This document shows positions 26,450 through 33,922 of a DNA stretch of 33,922 nt, piece by piece. The number at the start of each line of letters is the position of its first letter. The stretch's first letter is position 1. A model generated the notes under the pieces. That model was not told the origin of the DNA. It searched no databases and saw only the letters and a program-made list of their open reading frames with translations. Made by a program: the position numbers and the translations under genes. Source of the stretch: Candidatus Treponema faecavium (GTDB lineage: Bacteria; Spirochaetota; Spirochaetia; Treponematales; Treponemataceae); assembly GCA_019113455.1 (NCBI GenBank), contig DXHG01000103.1:1-33922 (forward strand), in the 5' to 3' direction.

Positions 26450-27505
26450 TCACAGCTGTTCTTCCATAGTTATGGAAATTTCTCCCGCTTCCGAAGGAAG
26501 TACTTCTTCCGAATCAGCCGCCGCTTCTTCGGCTGCCGTATCCGCCGCTTCCGAAGCGATTTCAGAAACGGCAGCGGAAACCGTCTCCGTTTCAACAGGA
26601 GACACTAACGTCAGATATGACGGCAGCTGTATCACAACCGGCACATCATATGTTCCGCCGGCAGTGATGCCTGAAAAATCAGCATAGACTGCTCCGTCAG
26701 GCGGGGAATACCGCTCAAGCGACAGTTCCGTTCCGCCCACCGTGATGTCAATCGCCGGAAGCTCCGAATCAAGCCGCAGGTTTTCTGCCAGATTCTGTGC
26801 CGAAAGCGGAACCGCAAACTGCTTTTCTGTCTGAAGCGGCTCAATGGCAACAGAAGCCGTAACGGTCGACTGTCCGCTGAAATGGATATACTGGCTTACG
26901 GACTCTGTTGCCACCGTCATCTCAAAACTTTCATGCTTGCCGTCAAGCGGAATAGGAATCGTCAGCAACTCCTGCACGCTGTGCACCGCTGACGAACCGC
27001 CTTCAATGCGCAGCGTTGAAGGCGAAAGCGAAACGCCTGCAACCCGGTAACCCGCCGCCGGAGAACCGGAAAATCCCGCCCGCACCGGCACATCGGCAAA
27101 CGTCCGCGTTTCAAGCACCAGCGGCACTTCTTTCGGCTCAATGTCTATTTCAAGCGGGGTAATTGCCTGCGCAAGCGAAGATTTGTTTGTCGTTACCGGC
27201 ACATTAAACGTACCCGGTTCCGTATAGTAATTCAAATCGAGGTACACAGAAATATCATTATCTCCCAGCGTATTGATGTCAGCACCGTTTCCGCGAATCG
27301 TTACTTTTACCCGCGGCAGATACGGACTTGCGACAACCATCGAGCCGTTTTCCAAAACGGTCAGCGGCAGCGTAAGCACCTTCTGCTGCAAGAGCGTTAT
27401 ATCGTGCAGTACATACAGCAAAATCGCTAAAATAAGGCAGACAATTTTTATCGGCCAGTCGGCAATCAGTTTGTCAAAGTTTACCTTGAACCGCATCTGC
27501 GTCAT
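26450..27505 (-). CDS. YbbR/CdaR-like protein with acidic Ala/Ser/Glu-rich C-terminal tail (start uncertain)
   Basis: Single N-terminal TM, YbbR-type repeats (LPLTVLENGSMVVASPYLPRVKVTIRG), immediately downstream of cdaA. Confidence 0.8.
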   Translation of the reverse strand: MTQMRFKVNFDKLIADWPIKIVCLILAILLYVLHDITLLQQKVLTLPLTVLENGSMVVASPYLPRVKVTIRGNGADINTLGDNDISVYLDLNYYTEPGTFNVPVTTNKSSLAQAITPLEIDIEPKEVPLVLETRTFADVPVRAGFSGSPAAGYRVAGVSLSPSTLRIEGGSSAVHSVQELLTIPIPLDGKHESFEMTVATESVSQYIHFSGQSTVTASVAIEPLQTEKQFAVPLSAQNLAENLRLDSELPAIDITVGGTELSLERYSPPDGAVYADFSGITAGGTYDVPVVIQLPSYLTLVSPVETETVSAAVSEIASEAADTAAEEAAADSEEVLPSEAGEISITMEEQL

Positions 27506-28289
27506 CCTCCTCGGTAATATCTCCCGGAGACAGTTCAAGCTCTGTTTCCAATGTTTTTGTTAATTGCTCTGCCGACAGGTTGTAATGAAGCTTTGAATCA
27601 TACGCAAGGCTGATTGCACCGGTCTCTTCCGAAACGACAAGCACAACCGCGTCCGTCTGTTCGCTTACGCCGAGCGCCGCCCGGTGGCGCGTACCAAACG
27701 TTTTTTTAATGTCGTACTGCTCGGAAAGCGGCAGAAAACAGCCCGCCGCGATAATCTTTCCGCCCTGCACAATAACGGCGCCGTCGTGCAGCGGCGTATC
27801 ATGGCCAAAGATCGTAACCAATAGATTAGAAGACAAATGCGCATCAAGACGGGTGCCGGTCTCGATAATGCCTTTGAGCTCTGTATGGTTGATAAACACG
27901 ACAAGCATACCGCGCTTAACCGCAGAAAGCTGCTCCGCCGCAAGCAGCACCGACTCTATCGACGTGTGGCGCGGACGGCTGCCGATAGCAAACCATGTGC
28001 CCTGCCCCAGCTTTAAGAATATCTTTCGCAATTCCGGCTGGAACACAATGCAGAACCCGATAACAAGGCTTGGGCCGCTTACGTTCAGCAGCCACTGCAG
28101 CGTCTGCAGCTGCAAAATCAATGCTGCAATATACGCCAGCGCGATAATCATCACCGCCTTGATAATCTGCATCCCGTTCGTCTTTACCAGCAGGCCGTAT
28201 ACCTTATACAGCAAAAATGCCAGAAAGAAAATATCAAGCAGCATCTGTATGACCGCAACAGGCGAGCCAAAACGCATAAGAGAATTCAT
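27474..28289 (-). CDS. cdaA: Diadenylate cyclase CdaA
   Basis: Three N-terminal TMs, DTPLHDGAVIV (DGA) and FGTRHRAALGVSEQTDAVVLVVSEETG (RHR). Confidence 0.95.
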   Translation of the reverse strand: MNSLMRFGSPVAVIQMLLDIFFLAFLLYKVYGLLVKTNGMQIIKAVMIIALAYIAALILQLQTLQWLLNVSGPSLVIGFCIVFQPELRKIFLKLGQGTWFAIGSRPRHTSIESVLLAAEQLSAVKRGMLVVFINHTELKGIIETGTRLDAHLSSNLLVTIFGHDTPLHDGAVIVQGGKIIAAGCFLPLSEQYDIKKTFGTRHRAALGVSEQTDAVVLVVSEETGAISLAYDSKLHYNLSAEQLTKTLETELELSPGDITEEDDADAVQGKL

Positions 28290-29119
28290 AATCGCAAGCT
28301 TCCCAGAACTTTAAGCATATCTATAGTCTCTCCGACATCATGAACGCGGATAATCGACGCGCCGTTCTGCACCGCAAGCATATTTGCGGCGAGCGTGCCG
28401 CCCAGCCGCTGCGAAACGTCCTTTCCCGTCATGTCTCCGATGCAGGTTTTCCGCGAAAGCCCCATCAGCACCGGATAGCGGCCGCCGCACAGCTTTCCGC
28501 ACCGCGCAATAAGCACGCGATTTGCGTCAAGATTTTTTCCAAACCCGATACCGGGATCAACGATAATGCGTTCCTCGGCTACGCCGCAAGACACCGCATA
28601 CGCCGCGCGGCTTTGCAGATATGCATCAACCTCGCCAAACGCGTCAGCGTACGCGCCGTCTTTCTGCATTATAGCAGGAACACCGCGTTTGTGCATCAAG
28701 ATAACCGCAATATCGGTTTGCGCAGCGTATGCCGCTATCTCGGCGTCATCCTCAAGCGCCGATATGTCATTGAGCATATCGGCGCCCGCCTCATACGCGG
28801 CCCGCATCACCGCTTTCTTTCTCGTGTCTACCGAGATAACGCAGTCAGAGCGGCGGCGCAGCTGTTCAATCACCGGAATCACCCGCTCAAGTTCTTCTTC
28901 CGCAGAAATATAGCGCGCGCCGGGGCGGCTTGATTCCCCGCCTATATCGATAATCGAAGCGCCTTGTTCAACGGCGTAAAGCGCCTGCTCCACCGCCGCG
29001 GCGGCAGTCTTTCTGCTTTCGCTCCAAAACGAGTCAGGCGTTGCGTTCACAATGCCCATAACAAGAGCGGGAAGCTCCGAACAAATCGTTTTCCGCGCAA
29101 GATGCAGCACAGCGCCCAT
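28286..29119 (-). CDS. folP: Dihydropteroate synthase
   Basis: MGIVNATPDSFW, ASIIDIGGESSRPGA, ISVDTRKKAVMRAA, DPGIGFGKNLDANRVLI. Confidence 0.96.
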   Translation of the reverse strand: MGAVLHLARKTICSELPALVMGIVNATPDSFWSESRKTAAAAVEQALYAVEQGASIIDIGGESSRPGARYISAEEELERVIPVIEQLRRRSDCVISVDTRKKAVMRAAYEAGADMLNDISALEDDAEIAAYAAQTDIAVILMHKRGVPAIMQKDGAYADAFGEVDAYLQSRAAYAVSCGVAEERIIVDPGIGFGKNLDANRVLIARCGKLCGGRYPVLMGLSRKTCIGDMTGKDVSQRLGGTLAANMLAVQNGASIIRVHDVGETIDMLKVLGSLRL

Positions 29120-29131
29120 ATCAGCCCGCCG

Positions 29132-31051
29132 TCAGTCCGCTGTAAGCGCGCATGCCAGCTCCGCCAGCGCAGCGGCAGAAAGGCCTGCATCCGCAAGCAC
29201 TTCGGCACGTTTTCCCTGCGCGATAAATGAATCGGGGAACCCCGCCGCGGCGCAGCGGCCGTCGGGACGAATCGTTTTATAGTATGCCGAAAGATATTCT
29301 CCGATACCGCCCGCACGCATACCGTCTTCTGCAAACACAACATACCGGTAGCATTCCGCCACAGACTGAAAATACGCAAGGTCAACCGGCTTAATAAAGC
29401 GCAGATTGTATATATCAGCGGTTATGCGCTTAAACGCAAGACTGCGGCACGCGGTAAGCACTTCCGAAAATATACCGCCGGTGCACACAAAAAGCACGCT
29501 GCCGCGGGAGTCCGTGTCTGAAAGTTCCGCAGTCTCTGCGTCAGAATATTCATTGCACCTGAGCAGCACGCCCCTGCCTTCTTCAATCGGCTGTGCAAAC
29601 GCGTCAAACTCCGAGGGACACGATGTTTTGGGATACCGTATCACCACCGGCGCCCCGCGCTTGGCTGCCCAAAAGAGCAGCGCTTCAAGCTCCTTTGCCG
29701 ACGCGGGAGTCGTCAGTATCACATTGGGCACGGAACGCATCAGTACCATATCGAACACGCCCTGATGCGTCTCACCGTCATCCGGCACCGCACCCGCGCG
29801 GTCAAGCATAAAAATCACAGGAAATGCGGGAATGGCAATATCATGAATAAACTGATCCATCGCCCGCTGCATAAACGTTGAATATATCGCCGCAACCGGC
29901 ACCGCGCCCGCGGCCGCAAGCCCGCCGGCAAATGTTACCGCATGCTGCTCGGCAATACCGACGTCAAAAAAACGGTCAGGATACTTATGCGCAAAACGCG
30001 CCAGACCGGTACCTTTCATCATCGCAGCCGTTATCGCAACAACACGGCTGTCGCGTGCGGCAAGCCGCACCAGCGCGTTTGAAAACACCTCCGTATAGCT
30101 CATCGCGTCGAATTTCTCAACCGTACCGTCGGAAATACAAAACGGTCCGATGCCGTGGAACGCTTCGGGATCGTTTTCGGCGGGACTATAGCCGCAGCCT
30201 TTCTTTGTCAGCACGTGCACAACGACCGGACGGGAAAGATGCTTTGCCGTGCGCAGCACCGGTTCCAGCTCCGCGATATTGTGACCGTCAAGCGGACCGA
30301 CATATTCAAAGCCCAAGTCAGAAAACAGATTTGTCTGAAAAAACAATCCTTTTAAGCCGCGCTTGAACCTGAAAATAAGATGCGGCATAAACCGTCTGAC
30401 TATCGGAATATTTTCTGCAATATGGTCAACAGTGCGGCGGAACGATTGGTACGGCAGCGTTGCTGTGAGCCGGCTTAAATATTTTGAAATGCCTCCGGTG
30501 TTTTTCCCGATAGACATCTGATTATCGTTGAGCACAACGATGAGATTTTTTGCCATCGCGCCGGCGTGAGACAGCGCCTCAAACGCCATGCCGCCGGTTA
30601 AGGCGCCATCTCCGATTACGGCGACCACCTTGCCTTCGGTACCGAAAAGCTCCCGAGCGGTCAGCAGGCCAAGCGCCGAAGAAATGGACGTAGATGAATG
30701 TCCAACGTCAAAGAAATCATGCGGACTCTCGCTGCGTTTGGTAAAGCCCGCAATGCCGCCGTGCCTGCGCAGCGTGGGAAACGCCGCATACCGGCCCGTC
30801 AGCAGCTTATGCGTATAGCACTGATGACTCACATCCCAGATAATCGCGTCTGTGGGACTGTCAAAAACGCGGTGCAGCGCAAGCGTCAGTTCCACTACTC
30901 CCAGATTGCTCGCAAGATGCCCGCCGTTCTGTGCGACAGTTTCGATAATGATCTTTCTGATGTCGGCGGCAAGAACGGCAAGCTCTGTTCTGTTTAAATG
31001 CCTGATATCTTCAGGTGAATGTATTTCTGATAGCAGCGTACAGCACTCCAC
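29132..31051 (-). CDS. dxs: 1-deoxy-D-xylulose-5-phosphate synthase
   Basis: NGGHLASNLGVVELTLALH, IWDVSHQCYTHKLLTGR, VIGDGALTGGMAFEAL, GIAEQHAVTFAGGLA. Confidence 0.97.
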   Translation of the reverse strand: MECCTLLSEIHSPEDIRHLNRTELAVLAADIRKIIIETVAQNGGHLASNLGVVELTLALHRVFDSPTDAIIWDVSHQCYTHKLLTGRYAAFPTLRRHGGIAGFTKRSESPHDFFDVGHSSTSISSALGLLTARELFGTEGKVVAVIGDGALTGGMAFEALSHAGAMAKNLIVVLNDNQMSIGKNTGGISKYLSRLTATLPYQSFRRTVDHIAENIPIVRRFMPHLIFRFKRGLKGLFFQTNLFSDLGFEYVGPLDGHNIAELEPVLRTAKHLSRPVVVHVLTKKGCGYSPAENDPEAFHGIGPFCISDGTVEKFDAMSYTEVFSNALVRLAARDSRVVAITAAMMKGTGLARFAHKYPDRFFDVGIAEQHAVTFAGGLAAAGAVPVAAIYSTFMQRAMDQFIHDIAIPAFPVIFMLDRAGAVPDDGETHQGVFDMVLMRSVPNVILTTPASAKELEALLFWAAKRGAPVVIRYPKTSCPSEFDAFAQPIEEGRGVLLRCNEYSDAETAELSDTDSRGSVLFVCTGGIFSEVLTACRSLAFKRITADIYNLRFIKPVDLAYFQSVAECYRYVVFAEDGMRAGGIGEYLSAYYKTIRPDGRCAAAGFPDSFIAQGKRAEVLADAGLSAAALAELACALTAD

Positions 31052-31072
31052 AGCAAAACAGATAGGGGCAAT

Positions 31073-31118
31073 AAAAAAGACCGCAGTTTAAGTTGCTTGC
31101 GCAACTAAAGCAGCGGTC
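31073..31118 (-). terminator. Rho-independent terminator downstream of the 29-codon COX24-like ORF
   Basis: Minus strand GACCGCTGCTTTAGTTGCGCAAGCAACTTAAACTGCGGTC followed by TTTTTT. Confidence 0.85.
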
Positions 31119-31193
31119 TCCATCGGCAAAACAAAACCGAAGCATATACAGCAAACGATACGGCACCGAGCCAATTTCATTTGCAGAACAACC

Positions 31194-31283
31194 TTACTTG
31201 TTCTTATGCCGATTTCGTCTCAGCTTCTTCTTGCGCTTATGTGTTGCAATCTTTTGGCGCTTTCTTTTCTTTCCGCACGGCAC
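31194..31283 (-). CDS. 29-aa very basic AURKAIP1/COX24-like (bS22-type) small ribosome-associated protein, absent from the supplied ORF track
   Basis: Minus-strand GTG start, 7 nt after AAGGAG: MPCGKKRKRQKIATHKRKKKLRRNRHKNK*. Confidence 0.75.
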   Translation of the reverse strand: MPCGKKRKRQKIATHKRKKKLRRNRHKNK

Positions 31284-31304
31284 AATGGCACTCCTTATTG
31301 AAAA

Positions 31305-32801
31305 CTATGTAGTATTATGAACAATTCCGGTATGTTCGTCAAGACAGCGAGGCTGCAATTCGATAGGCTCGATGATATGCGCAAGCGCATCAACACCAGC
31401 GCTGTTTTTTTCAGCAGGAGCAGTAATCAGAACGCGCACCGCCTCTCCCGCCTTGATACGGAATTCCTGCCAGTTTGTCAGACGCACATGCAGGAAATTC
31501 TCGGTTACTGCATGGGAGCAGGTCGCGAACGCCGCCGCCTCGGTACGCCGCAGACTTGTCAGACGATCAGGTTTGCGCGATTCCGCGACAGCCCAGTACG
31601 TGCCGCCGATACAGCCGCGTATATACGCCGCCTTCTGCGCTGCAGCGAGCTCCGTCAGCCGGCGCACGCGCTCGCCGGCAATATGCTGCGGCACCTGCGG
31701 GCGCATCGCGTACGCTTCCGTTCCCGGCCGGGCGGAAAACGGAAACGCATGTATCCAGGCAAACCGGCACGCGCGGCACAGCTCAAACGTCTGCGCAAAA
31801 TCAGCGTCCGTTTCCCCGGGAAACCCCGCGATAATATCGCACGAAATAAACGCCGCAGGCTTTATTTCACGCAGGCGCACGGCCGCGTCATACACCTGAG
31901 ACGCAGTATACGGCCGCTTCATCGCGCGCAGTACGGCGTCGCTTCCCGACTGCACAGATAAATGAAAAAACGGGGTTACACGCTCATTGGCGGCAATGCT
32001 GCAGAACGCGCTGTCAACACGTTCAGGGTACAGGCTCGATATGCGGAAACGCACCGCAGACGTGTGTTCAAGCAGTATACCGAGCAGAGACGCGATATCA
32101 ACCGCGCTTCCGTTCCAGACGCTGCGATACTGGCTGAGATTGACGCCGGTCAAAACGATTTCCGCGTAACCGACGGTCTCAAGCGCCTGCACGCGCCGGA
32201 GCACATCAGACGCCGCAAGCGATACCGGCTCACCGCGCGCAAGGCGTATGCGGCAGTAAGTGCAGCTGTTTGCGCAGCCGTCCTGTATTTTGAGCGATGC
32301 GCGGGAATGTTTGAAAAACGTCTGCGCCGAAAGCCTGAACGGAGAAGCCTCTTTTACGGTACCCGTAAGTGAACGCAGTATGCGCGCCGTCTCCGCGCCG
32401 CTGATGCTGCCGCGCGCGTGCTGCGTTAAAAGAGACGAAGAGAGTTTTTCTGCAATATCGGAAAGCGCGTCCTTAAATCTGCCGGGCAGCACCGCGACGC
32501 GCTCGTCCAGAGCGGAAACGGCTGCCTGCTCTACTTCGGCGTAACAGCCGGTTACCAGCACCGCCGCTTCAGGATATTTGCCAAGCAGCAGCCGGATTAC
32601 GCGCCGCGCTTTCTGCTCCGCTTTTGACGTTACCGTACAGGTATTAACGATGCACAGCACCGTCTGCGCCGTTTTCGATCCGTACGCCGAAGCGTTTTCC
32701 ATATCAACGGAAAAACCGGCTGCGGCAAACGCGCCGGCAGCCGCTTCAGATTCCAGCTGATTAAGCCTGCAGCCGATTGTTTCAAAATGCACGCTGTACA
32801 T
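31305..32801 (-). CDS. mtaB: tRNA (N6-threonylcarbamoyladenosine(37)-C2)-methylthiotransferase MtaB
   Basis: VHFETIGCRLNQLESE, CIVNTCTVTSKAEQKARR, radical SAM QDGCANSCTYCRIRLARG, CDIIAGFPGETDADF. Confidence 0.94.
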   Translation of the reverse strand: MYSVHFETIGCRLNQLESEAAAGAFAAAGFSVDMENASAYGSKTAQTVLCIVNTCTVTSKAEQKARRVIRLLLGKYPEAAVLVTGCYAEVEQAAVSALDERVAVLPGRFKDALSDIAEKLSSSLLTQHARGSISGAETARILRSLTGTVKEASPFRLSAQTFFKHSRASLKIQDGCANSCTYCRIRLARGEPVSLAASDVLRRVQALETVGYAEIVLTGVNLSQYRSVWNGSAVDIASLLGILLEHTSAVRFRISSLYPERVDSAFCSIAANERVTPFFHLSVQSGSDAVLRAMKRPYTASQVYDAAVRLREIKPAAFISCDIIAGFPGETDADFAQTFELCRACRFAWIHAFPFSARPGTEAYAMRPQVPQHIAGERVRRLTELAAAQKAAYIRGCIGGTYWAVAESRKPDRLTSLRRTEAAAFATCSHAVTENFLHVRLTNWQEFRIKAGEAVRVLITAPAEKNSAGVDALAHIIEPIELQPRCLDEHTGIVHNTT

Positions 32802-32874
32802 GAGATGTTTGATTCACTCAAGCGGCGGCGCACCACGAAAACGCATGCGGCCGACCGCACATACGAGCTGATGT

Positions 32875-33507
32875 TTATAAATGAGACTGGATGCGTTCCC
32901 TGCCGGCGCGGGCTTCTGCGGCAGAGGGATTGAGCGCAAGCGCCCGATCATACGCGGCGGCAGCCGTTTTGTAGCTGCCCGTCATTTCGCGCGCGAACCC
33001 CAGACGCATCCACCAGTAGAACAGCAGCGGTTCAACGCGCACGGCGGCAGTAAGGGCAATATCCGCATGCTGATACCGCCCCTGCCGCAGATAAATTTCT
33101 CCCATAAAATAATACGCGTTGCCGACACGCGCCGCATTGTCTGAAACATATGAAAGGAATTCTTGAAACAGCGCAAGCGACTCATTGTTTTTGCCCAGAT
33201 AAAACTGCGCTTCTGCCAGTATCTCAATGACGCGGTGATCATTCGCGTTTATCCTGCGCGCCGTAAGCGCGCGCTGCTCCGCCTCCGCATAGCGCCCGTT
33301 TTTGACCAGCGCCCAACACAAAACCACATACGAATCCATATTCTGCGGATTTGCGCGGAGTTCCTGCTCGCAGATACGGATTGCCTCATCGTAATTGCCT
33401 TCACGGTACATGCGCAGCGCGTCGGGACGCTGCTGCGCGGCCACATGAGCCGGAACAAGCAACACGCATAACACCATTACCCATACCATACGTACTGCAC
33501 GCATCAT
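32875..33507 (-). CDS. Secreted tetratricopeptide repeat protein
   Basis: Signal-like VWVMVLCVLLVPAHVAA; TPR units (ALRMYREGNYDEAIRICEQELRANPQN). Confidence 0.85.
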   Translation of the reverse strand: MMRAVRMVWVMVLCVLLVPAHVAAQQRPDALRMYREGNYDEAIRICEQELRANPQNMDSYVVLCWALVKNGRYAEAEQRALTARRINANDHRVIEILAEAQFYLGKNNESLALFQEFLSYVSDNAARVGNAYYFMGEIYLRQGRYQHADIALTAAVRVEPLLFYWWMRLGFAREMTGSYKTAAAAYDRALALNPSAAEARAGRERIQSHL

Positions 33508-33513
33508 TCACCT

Positions 33514-33909
33514 CTATTTAGTCATTGTACAGCGTCCGCTGAACGTGCTCCCCGGCTCAAGCACGACTTGCGCAGACGTAATGTCGCCTCGCACGCTGCC
33601 GCTCGCCGCGATAAACACCAGCCGTTTGCCTTCTATACAGCCTTCCACGCTGCCGCGCACCAGCACGCGCTCCGCAGCTATATCGGCAGCAACAACGGCG
33701 CCCGTGTCCACCACCAGATCGCTCGCCGCATCAATGGCGCCGTTCACCGTTCCTTTTATCATGAACGGTTTTTGAAACCGAATATTGCCGGAAAACGAAA
33801 TATCGGGAGCCAGCACCGTGTCAAAATCATCTTCATCCAATTCAAAAAAATCGGAATCTTTTGCCGTAAACATGGTGTATACTTTAATAGGAAGCGCGCG
33901 GTCGGTCAA
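33514..33909 (-). CDS. Bactofilin (polymer-forming cytoskeletal protein); start may be MFTAKDSDFFE at 33873
   Basis: FSGNIRFQKPFMIKGTVNGAIDAASDLVVDTGAVVAADIAAERVLVRGSVEGCIEGKRLVFIAASGSVRGDI beta-helix repeats. Confidence 0.92.
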   Translation of the reverse strand: MTDRALPIKVYTMFTAKDSDFFELDEDDFDTVLAPDISFSGNIRFQKPFMIKGTVNGAIDAASDLVVDTGAVVAADIAAERVLVRGSVEGCIEGKRLVFIAASGSVRGDITSAQVVLEPGSTFSGRCTMTK

Positions 33910-33922
33910 GTATATACCATTG

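Noticed and set aside
32260-32544. Plus-strand ORFs inside mtaB
   Set aside because: They overlap a well-supported minus-strand gene and show no recognisable motifs.

Overview
The window reads as a spirochaete chromosome segment, most likely Treponema. That is inferred from gene content and protein style; no search was run. It is mostly housekeeping genes: ftsH (3' end), dinB, surE, lnt, miaA, rpoZ, tRNA-Lys, a type-4/5 uracil-DNA glycosylase, priA, truA, a DUF2225 gene, acpS, a ybbR/cdaR-like gene, cdaA, folP, dxs, mtaB and a bactofilin. Several segments do not look like core genome. (1) Two same-orientation copies (about 1088-1382 and 19213-19436) of an element made of 15-bp palindromes (consensus TTTGCCGNCGGCAAA) on a 22-bp period, with the core dyad-symmetric about its centre. 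The copies differ mainly in unit centres, including one exact 5-bp micro-inversion. (2) A three-gene cassette at 19710-21431 with its own near-consensus promoter: a DUF6884-like protein, a divergent GIY-YIG-like nuclease, and a TPR protein with a DUF4145/HEPN-like C-terminus. This is the best candidate for an undescribed system. (3) An uninterrupted 1968-codon ORF joining complete DinB to a secretion-signal-like segment and a ~1550-aa envelope protein. (4) A decayed region at 1450-3043 with an XRE regulator, a gtrA-like fragment butted against a dam-like fragment, a 4x21-bp GATAAC array and a YjcQ-like gene. (5) A 29-codon, very basic COX24/AURKAIP1-like ORF missing from the supplied track. 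Family calls come from reading motifs by eye, not from searches.
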